Source: Agrilactobacillus yilanensis (GTDB taxonomy: Bacteria > Bacillota > Bacilli > Lactobacillales > Lactobacillaceae). Taken from it: DNA of 64,000 nucleotides. Location: positions 210,424 through 274,423 of the forward strand of contig NZ_RHOY01000003.1 of NCBI RefSeq assembly GCF_003946725.1, in the 5' to 3' direction. Both the position numbers and the translations under genes were made by a program. Below, piece by piece: positions 35,169-44,024 of this stretch. Within the stretch, counting starts at the first letter, position 1. Each line of letters starts with the position of its first letter. Below the pieces are notes generated by a model. The model was not told where the DNA came from. It saw only the letters and a list, made by a program, of their open reading frames with translations, and made no database searches.

Positions 35169-35746
35169 TGACCCAAGTCAAAATATGTGGGCTAATGACC
35201 TTAAGCGATGTTGCTGCGGTCAATACAACAACGGCAGATTTTGCAGGTTTTGTATTTGCCCCTAGCCGGCATCAAATTGACATCCCCACTGCAACACTTC
35301 TGAAAAAGCATTTAAATCCGCGAATTAAAACTGTGGGGGTCTTCGTCCATGAAAGTTATGAAACCATTACTAAAATTTATCAATCTGGCCTAATTGATCT
35401 TGTTCAGCTACATCAAAATTATGAGTCCAATTTAAATCAACGATTACACAAAGATGGTCTACCAATTATTCAAGTTTTTCAAAATCAATCCCCAAAGAAT
35501 CAAGTTCAAGCCGACTACATTATGGTAGATAGTGGTCAAGGTAGTGGTCAAACACTCACTTGGCAGCCCTTGCCAACAATCACCAAACCCTTAATTTTAG
35601 CTGGCGGCTTAACACCAGAAAACGTCGCACAAGCCATCTCCGTTGTCCAACCAACTATTGTTGATGTTTCCAGCGGCGTTGAAGTAGCCCATCACAAATC
35701 AATTGCTAAAATACAGCAATTTGTAAATAATGCAAAAGGAGCTTAA
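35168..35746 (+). CDS. trpF: Phosphoribosylanthranilate isomerase
   Basis: A 192-residue TIM barrel, slightly short for the family. VKICGLM (3-9) has the catalytic Cys, [11 protein letters not shown] (about 27-37) and [10 protein letters not shown] (about 150-159) form the phosphate site, and VDVSSGVE (about 168-175) ends the barrel. ATG overlaps the trpC stop by one base, indicating coupled translation. Confidence 0.93.
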   Translation: MTQVKICGLMTLSDVAAVNTTTADFAGFVFAPSRHQIDIPTATLLKKHLNPRIKTVGVFVHESYETITKIYQSGLIDLVQLHQNYESNLNQRLHKDGLPIIQVFQNQSPKNQVQADYIMVDSGQGSGQTLTWQPLPTITKPLILAGGLTPENVAQAISVVQPTIVDVSSGVEVAHHKSIAKIQQFVNNAKGA

Positions 35747-35748
35747 TT

Positions 35749-36954
35749 ATGAAAAATTCAATTAAATTAGATAAAAATGGTTATTACGGTGAATTCGGTG
35801 GTAAATATATTCCCGAAACACTGATGAATGAACTGGAAAAAATCGATCAAGCTTACCATCACTTAAAAACAGATCCTAAATTTCAAGAAGAATTAACTGA
35901 TCTGCTCCGTAACTACGCTAATCGTCCCTCTTTATTGTATTACGCTAAAAATATGACCGATGATTTAGGTGGTGCTCAAATCTATTTAAAACGTGAAGAT
36001 TTAAATCATACTGGTGCCCATAAAATCAATAATGTTTTAGGCCAAGCTTTAGTCGCTAAACATTTAGGTAAAACTCGATTGATCGCTGAAACAGGTGCTG
36101 GTCAACATGGGGTTGCAACGGCCACGGTTGCTGCATTATTGGGCATGTCTTGTGAAGTGTTCATGGGTAAAGAAGATACTGATCGTCAACGTTTGAATGT
36201 CTATCGAATGGAATTGTTAGGTGCCAAAGTGCATAGTGTCACCAGTGGTTCCATGGTTTTAAAAGATGCCGTTAATGCCACCATGCAAGAATGGGCTAGT
36301 CGCGTAGATGACACGTTTTACTTAATGGGTTCTGCTGTAGGTCCTTATCCTTTCCCAGAAATGGTACACGACTTCCAAAGTGTTATCAGCAAAGAAACTA
36401 AAATTCAGTTGGCCGCTCAAAAACATCAACTACCTGATATGGTGGTTGCCTGTGTCGGTGGTGGTAGTAATGCAATTGGTAGCTTTGCCGACTTTATTGA
36501 CGATCCCACAGTTCAATTGGTTGGCGCTGAAGCAGCCGGTCGAGGTATTGATACAAAAGATACAGCAGCCACAATTGAACTAGGCAGTACTGGTATCTTC
36601 CATGGTATGAAATCTATTTTCTTACAAGATGAAAACGGCCAGATTAATCCGGTCTACTCCATTTCAGCAGGCCTTGATTATCCTGGCGTTGGCCCAGAGC
36701 ACTCTGCTTTAGCCAAAGCAAATCGGGCGCAATATGTTGGCATTACGGATGATGAAGCCGTAAATGCTTTTGAATATATCGCAAAGCAAGAAGGTATCAT
36801 CGCCGCAATTGAAAGCTGCCATGCTGTAGCCTATGTTCAAAAAATTGCCCCTAAAATGCGCAAGGATCAAATTATTGTTTGCACCCTTTCTGGCCGTGGC
36901 GATAAAGATGTATCTAGCGTTTTAAAATATAAAGGAGTCGATCTTGATGTCTAA
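35749..36954 (+). CDS. trpB: Tryptophan synthase beta chain
   Basis: A 401-residue PLP enzyme condensing indole with serine. [10 protein letters not shown] marks the N-terminus. HTGAHKINN (about 87-95) holds the PLP lysine, ETGAGQHG (about 110-117) the substrate loop and GGGSNAIG (about 232-239) the phosphate loop; all are intact. Contains the normal HMKS-like GMKS region. RBS AAAGGAG. It overlaps trpA. Confidence 0.96.
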   Translation: MKNSIKLDKNGYYGEFGGKYIPETLMNELEKIDQAYHHLKTDPKFQEELTDLLRNYANRPSLLYYAKNMTDDLGGAQIYLKREDLNHTGAHKINNVLGQALVAKHLGKTRLIAETGAGQHGVATATVAALLGMSCEVFMGKEDTDRQRLNVYRMELLGAKVHSVTSGSMVLKDAVNATMQEWASRVDDTFYLMGSAVGPYPFPEMVHDFQSVISKETKIQLAAQKHQLPDMVVACVGGGSNAIGSFADFIDDPTVQLVGAEAAGRGIDTKDTAATIELGSTGIFHGMKSIFLQDENGQINPVYSISAGLDYPGVGPEHSALAKANRAQYVGITDDEAVNAFEYIAKQEGIIAAIESCHAVAYVQKIAPKMRKDQIIVCTLSGRGDKDVSSVLKYKGVDLDV

Positions 36955-37735
36955 TTTAAAATCTGTTTTTAAAAATCGTAAAGCTTTTATTCCCTTTGTT
37001 GTTGCCGATGATCCTGATTTTGATACCACCGTTGCTAACGTCGTAGCTTTAGCCAATAATGGTGCGGACATTGTCGAAATTGGTATTCCATTCTCTGATC
37101 CAGTAGCTGATGGCCCCGTCATTCAAGCTGCTGATCTACGGGCATTTGAAAATGATGTCACCCCAACTAAAATTTTTGCAATGGTTGCCGAAATCCGCAA
37201 ACAAACCGCTATTCCAATTGTCTTTTTAACTTACTTAAATATTGTTTTCAAATATGGCTATGATGCGTTCTGCCAAAAGTGCCAAGCTTTACAAATTGAT
37301 GGTCTTGTTATCCCAGATATGCCTTATGAATCTAGAACTGATCTGGCCCCTTTTGCCGACAAATATAACATCGATCTCATTCCATTAATTACCCCTACTT
37401 CTGGACATCGAATCGAAAAAATTGCTCAGGCAGCAACTGGTTTTATCTACGTTGTTTCTTCCTTGGGTATTACGGGTCAACGAGATAGTTTTGATGAAAA
37501 GTTGACCGATCTAGTGACCGAAATTAACAAATATACAACGATACCAACAGCTATCGGCTTTGGGATTCATACTCCAGAGCAAGCACAGCATATGGCAACC
37601 ATTGCTGATGGCGCTATTATCGGCAGTGCTATTGTTGATATCGTGGCGCAATACAAACAAGATGCACCCACACATCTAGCAGCTTATGCACAAACTATGC
37701 GTCAAGCGTTGGATAATGCTACAGAGAAAGTTTAA
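36947..37735 (+). CDS. trpA: Tryptophan synthase alpha chain
   Basis: A 262-residue TIM barrel cleaving indole-3-glycerol phosphate. [19 protein letters not shown] (about 44-62) has the catalytic Glu and Asp region. [18 protein letters not shown] and IGFGI follow. The ATG at 36947 is chosen (AAAGGAG 9 bases upstream); an in-frame TTG directly before is less likely. The gene starts inside the last codons of trpB and ends the operon. Confidence 0.95.
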   Translation: MSNLKSVFKNRKAFIPFVVADDPDFDTTVANVVALANNGADIVEIGIPFSDPVADGPVIQAADLRAFENDVTPTKIFAMVAEIRKQTAIPIVFLTYLNIVFKYGYDAFCQKCQALQIDGLVIPDMPYESRTDLAPFADKYNIDLIPLITPTSGHRIEKIAQAATGFIYVVSSLGITGQRDSFDEKLTDLVTEINKYTTIPTAIGFGIHTPEQAQHMATIADGAIIGSAIVDIVAQYKQDAPTHLAAYAQTMRQALDNATEKV

Positions 37736-37756
37736 ACAATTCTAATACCAAAAAAT

Positions 37757-37813
37757 AAAAATTGGCTTTATTACTTGATGCACCTACCGTCTAGTAGTAA
37801 AACCAATTTTTAT
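37757..37813 (+). terminator. Terminator of the trp operon
   Basis: AAAAATTGG.TTTA.TTACT pairs with AGTAGTAAAACCAATTTTT, making a long stem with a loop of about 17 bases. Confidence 0.8.
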
Positions 37814-37860
37814 GTCAAATTTTTAGCTATACAGACATTTATTTTGTTTTCTATTAATGA

Positions 37861-38144
37861 TATAATATTATCAGATTGTTGGAATCGCTTACAGATAGTA
37901 CCTTGAAACTTCGTTCTAACAAAGGCCTAACATTAAAAATAGTATTGTTTGGTAAATACTAATTAGCATAGTTCACCTGTTACACTACATAATATTTTTA
38001 ACCCTTATTTTAATTATAGGGATCTGGACTTTAATGAATGAAAATTATTAGTTCACATCATGTGAATTGATGAGCAACAGTACTCAATGTAAATGATTCG
38101 TTTTATAAATTAGCATAGTTACATTTAATGAGGAGGAAACAATA
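37861..38144 (+). promoter_or_regulatory. Promoter and unusually long leader of guaD
   Basis: TATAAT (37861-37866) lies inside the inverted repeat TGATATAATATTATCA. The region down to the guaD start is about 270 bases without a frame. It holds a palindrome TTCACATCATGTGAA (38052-38066), a hairpin CCCTTAT/ATAGGG (38002-38023 area) and the 13-mer AATTAGCATAGTT twice (37961-37973 and 38108-38120). No known purine-riboswitch core is apparent. Confidence 0.4.
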
Positions 38145-38609
38145 ATGGATTACATGAAATTAGCAGCTCAAGAAGCCGAAAAGAATCTAAAAACTGGTGA
38201 TGGCGGCCCATTTGGTTGCGTCATTATTAAAGATGGCGAAATCATCGCACAAGCACACAACCAAGTGTTAATTGACCATGATCCAACTGCCCATGCAGAA
38301 GTGACTGCAATTCGACAAGCCACTAAAAAGTTAGGTACTCATGATTTAAGCGACTGTATTGTTTATACTTCTTGCTACCCATGTCCAATGTGCTTAGGCG
38401 CTTTAATTTGGGCAAATGTTAAAGAAGTTTACTATGGCAATACCGCTAAAGATGCTGCCAATATTGGCTTTAGAGACGATTTCATTTATGATTTCATTAA
38501 GGGTAATGCTAGTGATGTTAGTGTCTTGCCATTGGAACAAATGGAAAGAGATGCTACGATTAAATCCTTTAATGCCTTCATGGATATGCAAGATAAACAA
38601 TTGTACTAG
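38145..38609 (+). CDS. guaD: Guanine deaminase
   Basis: A 154-residue cytidine-deaminase-fold enzyme converting guanine to xanthine. The zinc site is His50-Ala-Glu52 plus Cys80 and Cys83 (PCPMCLGA), with GGPFGCVI near residue 20. The C-terminal end (SFNAFMDMQD region) is that of the B. subtilis GuaD type. RBS GAGGAGG. Monocistronic. Its product, xanthine, is the substrate of the xanthine dehydrogenase encoded 10 kb upstream. Confidence 0.9.
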   Translation: MDYMKLAAQEAEKNLKTGDGGPFGCVIIKDGEIIAQAHNQVLIDHDPTAHAEVTAIRQATKKLGTHDLSDCIVYTSCYPCPMCLGALIWANVKEVYYGNTAKDAANIGFRDDFIYDFIKGNASDVSVLPLEQMERDATIKSFNAFMDMQDKQLY

Positions 38610-38667
38610 ACGATAACATTAAAAGATTATTGATGAGACTTTCTTAAGCGTGACAACAATCTAAAAA

Positions 38668-38706
38668 AAGGTCGAAACGAAATTAAAAAATTTCGCTTCG
38701 ACCTTC
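38668..38706. terminator. Bidirectional terminator between guaD and cycA
   Basis: AAGGTCGAAACGAAATT and AATTTCGCTTCGACCTT form a 17-bp stem with one mismatch and a 4-base loop. Confidence 0.9.
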
Positions 38707-38716
38707 TTTATTTGCA

Positions 38717-40081
38717 TTAAACGCTCTTAGTTTTCCCCCGATAGATGAGTTGGTAAACTACGAACATTGCAGCAACTGCAATAATTGAAATAATCATTGA
38801 TACTCGCGTTGAAGGATCAACTAATAAGAAAACCAAAACACCAATGAAGAAAATTAAACTTAAATAATCACTAATCGGATAGAATGGCATTTTGAATTTT
38901 GCCACCCCTTTTGGATTTTTTTGCCGATATTTAATATGACACCATAGTAAGATGACCCAGACAATTACAAAATTAATTATTGAAACACCCGAAACTAAGT
39001 TAAACACACCGGCTGGCATGAAATAATTTAAAACAACGATAATTAATAAAACAACTGTAGAGAAATTAAGCGCTAGCCCCGGTACCCCATTTCGATTCAA
39101 CTCAGAGAATCGTTTAGAGGCATTACGGCCATTAGACAAAGCATGCAGCGTTCTACTTGTACTGAATAAACAACTATTTGTCGCAGACATAGCGGCTGTC
39201 AGAACAACAAAGTTTAAAATTCCTGCCGCACCGGCAACACCGATCCCTGCAAAGACCTGAACAAAAGGGCTCACATCGGTTTTAATTTTGTCCCAAGGAT
39301 AAACACTCATTACTGCAATCATAGAACCAACATAAAACAGTCCAATTCGAATTGGCAAACTATTAATAGCCTTTGGTAAATTAGTCTCCGGATCGTCCGT
39401 CTCCCCAGCTGTTAACCCCACCATTTCAATACCGACAAAGGCAAAGACTACCATTTGGAAGGACATTAAAAAGCCATAACCACCTTTAGGGAAAAAACCA
39501 CCATGATCCACTAAATGTGAAAACGATGCTGTGACACCACCACTGGTTTTTACATGAAAAATGGCTAATGCAAAACCAACAACGACTAATAATACGATGG
39601 CCACAACTTTAATCATTGAAAACCAAGATTCCATTTCGCCAAACAAGCGAACATTAACCAGGTTAGCCCCAAATAGTAAAACTAAAATCACTAACGGTGC
39701 CACCCACTGAGGCAATTCTGGGAACCAATACTTGATATAAATACCCGTAGCTGTTAAATCGGCCATTGCTAAACTAATCCAACAAAACCAATAAGTCCAG
39801 CCGGTTACAAATTCAAAACGATCACCGAGATAAATTTTAACAAAATCTAAAAAGGAATGTTTATCTGTATCAGATAATAGTAATTCTCCAATCGCACGCA
39901 TCATAAAGAAACAAAAAATACCAACGACTAAGTAAGATAAAATGATTGCTGGCCCAGAAGTATGAATCGCACTTCCTGAACCTAAAAACAACCCCGTTCC
40001 AATAGCGCCACCAATGGCAATCATTTGAATATGCCGACTTTGTAATGATCTGGATAAAGTCCGTTGCTTTGTTTTTTCCAT
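38717..40081 (-). CDS. cycA: Glycine / D-serine / D-alanine permease (CycA-like)
   Basis: A 454-residue APC-family (AAT branch) proton symporter with 12 transmembrane segments. RHIQMIAIGGAIGTGLFLGSG (about 16-36), WTYWFCWISLAMAD (about 96-109) and VFAFVGIEMVGLTAGET (about 212-228) follow E. coli CycA closely, including the FFPKGGYGFLMSFQ stretch. RBS AGGAGGG. A T-box with a probable glycine specifier precedes it, which agrees with glycine as a substrate. Other AAT-branch substrates cannot be excluded. Confidence 0.83.
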   Translation of the reverse strand: MEKTKQRTLSRSLQSRHIQMIAIGGAIGTGLFLGSGSAIHTSGPAIILSYLVVGIFCFFMMRAIGELLLSDTDKHSFLDFVKIYLGDRFEFVTGWTYWFCWISLAMADLTATGIYIKYWFPELPQWVAPLVILVLLFGANLVNVRLFGEMESWFSMIKVVAIVLLVVVGFALAIFHVKTSGGVTASFSHLVDHGGFFPKGGYGFLMSFQMVVFAFVGIEMVGLTAGETDDPETNLPKAINSLPIRIGLFYVGSMIAVMSVYPWDKIKTDVSPFVQVFAGIGVAGAAGILNFVVLTAAMSATNSCLFSTSRTLHALSNGRNASKRFSELNRNGVPGLALNFSTVVLLIIVVLNYFMPAGVFNLVSGVSIINFVIVWVILLWCHIKYRQKNPKGVAKFKMPFYPISDYLSLIFFIGVLVFLLVDPSTRVSMIISIIAVAAMFVVYQLIYRGKTKSV

Positions 40082-40133
40082 AGTGCCCTCCTGAGTTTTA
40101 ACTTTAAAGACTGTTTTTTGAAACTAAATATAT

Positions 40134-40359
40134 AAAAAAAGAGCCCTCCTAGTACGCTGCAAGTACTAGGGGCGCTCATAAACGCGGTTCCACCCATGTT
40201 TTACAATACAATCTAAAAAACAGTATTGTTTCTTTATTTGCTGATAAAGGTTGCTACCATTAAGAAAGGATGCCATTTTAAATGTTGACTTTCAGCGCTG
40301 CCAACGTCTCTGTCTTACTAATACACGATTCAGTATACCAAGTAAAATTAGAATGTCAA
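40134..40359 (-). promoter_or_regulatory. T-box leader of cycA, specifier probably GGC (Gly)
   Basis: Read on the minus strand: promoter TTGACA (40359-40354), 16 bases, TATACT (40337-40332). A short stem I region includes AATGGCATCC with GGC at 40274-40272 followed by A. Then come the T-box core GGGTGGAACCGCG (40195-40183) and a terminator GAGCGCCCCTAGTAC with its complement and seven T (40177-40134). GGC followed by A corresponds in position to TGG followed by A in the trp T-box; TGG cannot be wholly excluded as an alternative register. Confidence 0.85.
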
Positions 40360-40427
40360 GAGATTAGATTAAATTACAATGAGATTTGTTTTTTCTTCAA
40401 ACTTAATTTTCCTTAAATTTACTAGAC

Positions 40428-41339
40428 TCACAGCGTTTTCATCTTTGCCAAATTTTCTCGGATAATTTTAGCAGAAATTTGATATTTTTGCTGTTCTGCA
40501 GCGGTTAAAGTTAGATCCAGCGCTTCAACAATACCGTGTTTGCCAACTTTTCCAAGATGTCCAATATAAGTTTGGACTGCAGTATCAAAATAAGATAAAG
40601 CATAAATTTGATGGCTGTCACTCATAACCGCTTTTATAAGTTCAACCGCCGTCATTGCAATCCCATAAGAAGTGTAGTGTTTGCCATCAAAAATTGTCCA
40701 GCCGCCTAATCGAGCTGCTTTTTCAACTGCTGCTTGATCTAGATCTTTAACAGCTTGTTCATTTTGATTTAATAAATGAACCGTTGACCATGCAGTAAAT
40801 TGTGATTCTCCATGTTCTCCCAAGTTATAACCTGCGACATCTGCAACTGAAATATGTAATGCCTCAGCAACGCCCCGACGCATTCGATTGGTATCTAGCA
40901 TCGTACCGGTGCCAATAACTTGATTTTGCGGTAAGGTTAATTTTTCCTGCCAATAAGCCGTCACAACGTCACAAGGATTGCTGATGTTTATCAAAACACC
41001 ATGGAACCCTGATGACAGTAAGTGCGGTAACACTTCATCTACAGCTTTTTTTGTTGTTTTAATTTCACTGTTACGATCCCCGTCGTCTGTGGCATCCCCT
41101 TGTCCCGCTGCGAAAACAACGCAATCAGCTGTCTTTAATGCTGAGTAATCGTTCATAATAATTTGTGTTTGCTGCTGAGGCACGGCCCCCAGTGCATCTT
41201 TAATATCCAGAAATTCTGCATTTGCTTTTGCGGTGTTTGTCTCAAAAAGCACTAATTGATCCACTAAATTCTGAGCGACAACATTAAATGCTGTTGTCAT
41301 ACCTACGTGGCCTAAGCCGATAATTCCAATAGTTCGCAT
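40428..41339 (-). CDS. L-2-hydroxyisocaproate dehydrogenase (LDH/MDH family)
   Basis: A 303-residue NAD-dependent dehydrogenase reducing branched 2-oxoacids to L-2-hydroxyacids. GIIGLGHVGMTTAF (4-17) is the Rossmann motif, GDRNSEIK (about 87-94) replaces the GETRLDL loop of lactate dehydrogenases, and GEHGESQFTAWS (about 173-184) holds the catalytic His. The sequence follows L-HicDH of Weissella/Lactobacillus more than LDH. It probably disposes of 2-oxoacids from amino acid transamination. RBS CGAGG. Confidence 0.85.
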   Translation of the reverse strand: MRTIGIIGLGHVGMTTAFNVVAQNLVDQLVLFETNTAKANAEFLDIKDALGAVPQQQTQIIMNDYSALKTADCVVFAAGQGDATDDGDRNSEIKTTKKAVDEVLPHLLSSGFHGVLINISNPCDVVTAYWQEKLTLPQNQVIGTGTMLDTNRMRRGVAEALHISVADVAGYNLGEHGESQFTAWSTVHLLNQNEQAVKDLDQAAVEKAARLGGWTIFDGKHYTSYGIAMTAVELIKAVMSDSHQIYALSYFDTAVQTYIGHLGKVGKHGIVEALDLTLTAAEQQKYQISAKIIRENLAKMKTL

Positions 41340-41376
41340 TATAAAATACCTCGATACTTATCAAATTTTAATATAA

Positions 41377-41449
41377 AAAGCGTTTACCTCATTATCATAG
41401 CATGCTAGCTTATTCGAAACTAGCTTGTTCTCATAATCGTAAACGCTTT
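41377..41449 (-). terminator. Terminator of the gluconate permease gene
   Basis: AAAGCGTTTAC and GTAAACGCTTT form the outer stem, with ATTAT/ATAAT and GCTAG/CTAGC pairs inside; T run on the minus strand. Confidence 0.8.
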
Positions 41450-41463
41450 AATCCGTTTTTAAA

Positions 41464-42801
41464 CTAGTGAATAAAAATACTTAAAATTAAGACAACTATT
41501 AAACCAACGACAGAGTTTGTCAATTCTAACGCGCCCCAAGTTTTGAAAGTGTCTTTCAAAGAGATACCAAAGGATTGTTGGAAAAGTAAGAATCCCCCAT
41601 CATACATTAAGGTGATGGTGTTACTCCCACAGGCACATGCTAGAACCATTAGAACAGGACTAACATTAAAGGCACTGATCATTGGTGCAACGATACCCGC
41701 TGCTGTAATAGCAGCAACAGCGCCTTGTCCAGTCAAAATACGAATCAATACAGTGATTAACCAAGCTAAAATAAATGGCGATACTGGAATTTGACCGACT
41801 AAACTGACGATTTTATCCCCGATACCTGCGTCAATAATAACTTGTTTCATAATCCCACCTGCAGCGATGACCAATAAAACATTGGAAATTCCTTCAATAG
41901 CAGATGTCATTTGAGCTGTAATCTGTGCGCCTGTTTGATGACGCCGATAACCGAAGAAGATCATTGCTGCAATAACCGCCAGCAACATACTAATTTCTGC
42001 ACTACCTAGAAATGATGCAAATTCGTAACCTAGACTTTTTTCAGGTAAAAATAATTTTGTTATAGAAGAAATAATCATTAAAATAGCTGGTAACAATGGT
42101 ACTAGAATACTAATACCAAAACTTGGTAATTCTTCAGCTGGCTTTCTAGGTGCTGGCTTCATTACGTTACCTAGTGGCATTGCATCCAAACCTGGAATAA
42201 ATCTACGAATTAGGACACCTGAACAAATAATCGTTGGAATAATGACAATTAAACCTAAAATATAAACTTGCGCAATATCCGCATGGAACGTTGTAACTAA
42301 AGCCATAGGCCCAGGTTGCGGTGGGAAAATACTATGCCCCATCGTCGCACCAGCAATTGTTGGAATAATTAACCGCATATAAGGGATCTTGGCTTCCTTA
42401 GCAATGCTAATAACTAGGGGCACTGTTATCAAGAAAGCAACTTCATAAAACATTGCCATCCCAAAGATCGTCCCGATAATTAACAGTGCAAAAGGTAATT
42501 TATTGATGCCAAATTTCGCAACAATTGTATCTGCAATTTGTTGCGACGCCCCAGATTCGGTCATTAGCTTCCCAATAATTGCCCCAAATATGACGATTAA
42601 TGCCAGTGTAGATAAGACACCGCCCACACCTTCTTGAATGGTCGTAACAACTTTGTCAATCCGCATACCTTCAGCAAATGCGATAAACAGACCAGAAATT
42701 AATAATGCTAAGATATTATGAATCTTAAGCCCTACGATCATCCAAACTAATAAACCAATGCCTACTAGAACCCAAAGTAGTGCTAGTAAATCAACAGACA
42801 T
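41464..42801 (-). CDS. gntP: GntP-family gluconate/hexonate permease
   Basis: A 445-residue membrane transporter with 12-14 hydrophobic segments. FGAIIGKLMTESGASQQIAD (about 70-89), MGHSIFPPQPGPMALVTTF (about 153-171) and TGQGAVAAITAAGIVAP are GntP signatures. RBS GGAGG. It lies downstream of the hexuronate genes and has a palindromic element in its promoter region like that at uxuB. It may import gluconate, or 2-keto-3-deoxygluconate, feeding kdgK; the substrate is inferred. Confidence 0.85.
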   Translation of the reverse strand: MSVDLLALLWVLVGIGLLVWMIVGLKIHNILALLISGLFIAFAEGMRIDKVVTTIQEGVGGVLSTLALIVIFGAIIGKLMTESGASQQIADTIVAKFGINKLPFALLIIGTIFGMAMFYEVAFLITVPLVISIAKEAKIPYMRLIIPTIAGATMGHSIFPPQPGPMALVTTFHADIAQVYILGLIVIIPTIICSGVLIRRFIPGLDAMPLGNVMKPAPRKPAEELPSFGISILVPLLPAILMIISSITKLFLPEKSLGYEFASFLGSAEISMLLAVIAAMIFFGYRRHQTGAQITAQMTSAIEGISNVLLVIAAGGIMKQVIIDAGIGDKIVSLVGQIPVSPFILAWLITVLIRILTGQGAVAAITAAGIVAPMISAFNVSPVLMVLACACGSNTITLMYDGGFLLFQQSFGISLKDTFKTWGALELTNSVVGLIVVLILSIFIH

Positions 42802-42820
42802 TTTCTAAACCTCCAAATTA

Positions 42821-42850
42821 TATAGTAATCTAATATATGAGATTACTATA
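42821..42850. promoter_or_regulatory. Palindromic operator upstream of gntP
   Basis: TATAGTAATCT and AGATTACTATA are 11-bp arms around 8 bases. The centre reads CTAATATATGAG (42830-42841), nearly the same as CTAATATATTAG upstream of uxuB. It is probably the target of the GntR regulator encoded at 51.8 kb. Confidence 0.5.
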
Positions 42851-42917
42851 TATTAATAAAATTTAACCATTGTACAGATTGTCATTGATACTACTCTAAT
42901 CAATTTTAGTCAAAAAT

Positions 42918-42971
42918 AAAAATCTAATGAATAATTAGAAGCTCTTACAGAGTTGTATTCATTAGATTTTT
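42918..42971 (-). terminator. Terminator of the aldose 1-epimerase gene
   Basis: AAAAATCTAATGAAT and ATTCATTAGATTTTT form a 15-bp stem, 16 bases after the stop codon. Confidence 0.85.
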
Positions 42972-42986
42972 CATTATTAGCTATTA

Positions 42987-43865
42987 TTAGAGCTTAATAT
43001 CATAACTGAATGTTTTATTCTCGTTTGCAGCTAATTTAACATTACCTTCTTTTTCCATAATGTCTACAGGTTCTCCATAAACATCTGGTAAGCCTTCAAA
43101 AGGTTCAATGCATAAGAATGGAGCATCGGCACCTTCTTTAGTCCATAAGCAAACATATCTGAAGTCTTTCAAAGTCACTGTAATTGTATGTTCTGTCTTA
43201 GCTGATGTTAACTTCAAAGCGTCAATACCTTTATTTTCTAAAATAATCAATCCATCAGCAAACATATCATAGTTTAAATCAATTGCACCATTGTGATAAT
43301 CTTTAATTGTTTCTAAATGACCTTCACGGAATGGATAAGGTTTTTTTACAATTTTAAAATGTTCTAGAGCATCTACTTTAGGTGTCACTTCTAATTTATA
43401 GTCTGAAAATTCACCTTTTCCATTGATTGGTACATTAAATGCGGGATGGGAACCTAATGAGAAGGACAAGGCGTTTTGGCCTTCATTGCTGACATTAAAG
43501 TCCCAATGCAAGCCATCATTCTTCAATGTGAAAACAATCTCTAACTTGAAGTCAAATGGATAAATCTTCTTCATTTCATCATTAGCAGCTAACGCTAAAG
43601 TAACTGAATCTTCAGATTTTTTGGCAACGTTAAACTCATATTCAGAAACAAAGCCATGTTGTGGCATTTCATATTTTTTGCCTTCGTAGAAATAACTATC
43701 GTCATTGGAACGGCCAATTGCTGGAAAAAGAACAGGTGCATGTTTTGGCCAAATATCGTTATTCCAAATGTAATCAAAATCTTCAGCCTTGTTATAAAGA
43801 TGTGTTAATTGCGCACCTTTTTCATCAATAACTGCCTTAAACTTCCCATTTTCAATTGTCTGCAT
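42987..43865 (-). CDS. Aldose 1-epimerase-like protein
   Basis: A protein of about 292 residues with the galactose-mutarotase beta-sandwich. LFPAIGRSNDDSYFYEGKKY (about 45-65), PQHGFVSEYEF (about 68-78, conserved His) and SLGSHPAFNVPI (about 138-149, catalytic His) are present; CIEPFEGLPD near the C-terminus carries the conserved Glu. The ATG at 43863-43865 is preferred; the ATG at 43877 directly abuts the RBS. It lies within the hexuronate cluster and may interconvert anomers of glucuronate or another uronate. Confidence 0.8.
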   Translation of the reverse strand: MQTIENGKFKAVIDEKGAQLTHLYNKAEDFDYIWNNDIWPKHAPVLFPAIGRSNDDSYFYEGKKYEMPQHGFVSEYEFNVAKKSEDSVTLALAANDEMKKIYPFDFKLEIVFTLKNDGLHWDFNVSNEGQNALSFSLGSHPAFNVPINGKGEFSDYKLEVTPKVDALEHFKIVKKPYPFREGHLETIKDYHNGAIDLNYDMFADGLIILENKGIDALKLTSAKTEHTITVTLKDFRYVCLWTKEGADAPFLCIEPFEGLPDVYGEPVDIMEKEGNVKLAANENKTFSYDIKL

Positions 43866-43920
43866 TACTCGATGCATCTCCTTTAGATTTCTTAAATCAC
43901 TACTTGTTTATTGAAAATAA

Positions 43921-43934
43921 TGTTAGCGCTAACA
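43921..43934. promoter_or_regulatory. cre-like palindrome upstream of the epimerase gene
   Basis: TGTTAGCGCTAACA is a perfect 14-base palindrome of the LacI/CcpA type, 56 bases before the epimerase start. It is consistent with carbon catabolite control. Confidence 0.6.
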
Positions 43935-43952
43935 ATAATTTTACAATAAATA

Positions 43953-43972
43953 GAGAATGGTTTCACATTCTC
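43953..43972 (-). terminator. Weak terminator after uxaC
   Basis: GAGAATG pairs with CATTCTC around a 6-base loop, about 53 bases after the uxaC stop, with a T-rich tail on the minus strand. Confidence 0.5.
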
Positions 43973-44024
43973 CACTTACAAGTTCTATTCTACCCATTAT
44001 TTTGCTAAAGTTAAAGCCTTATTC

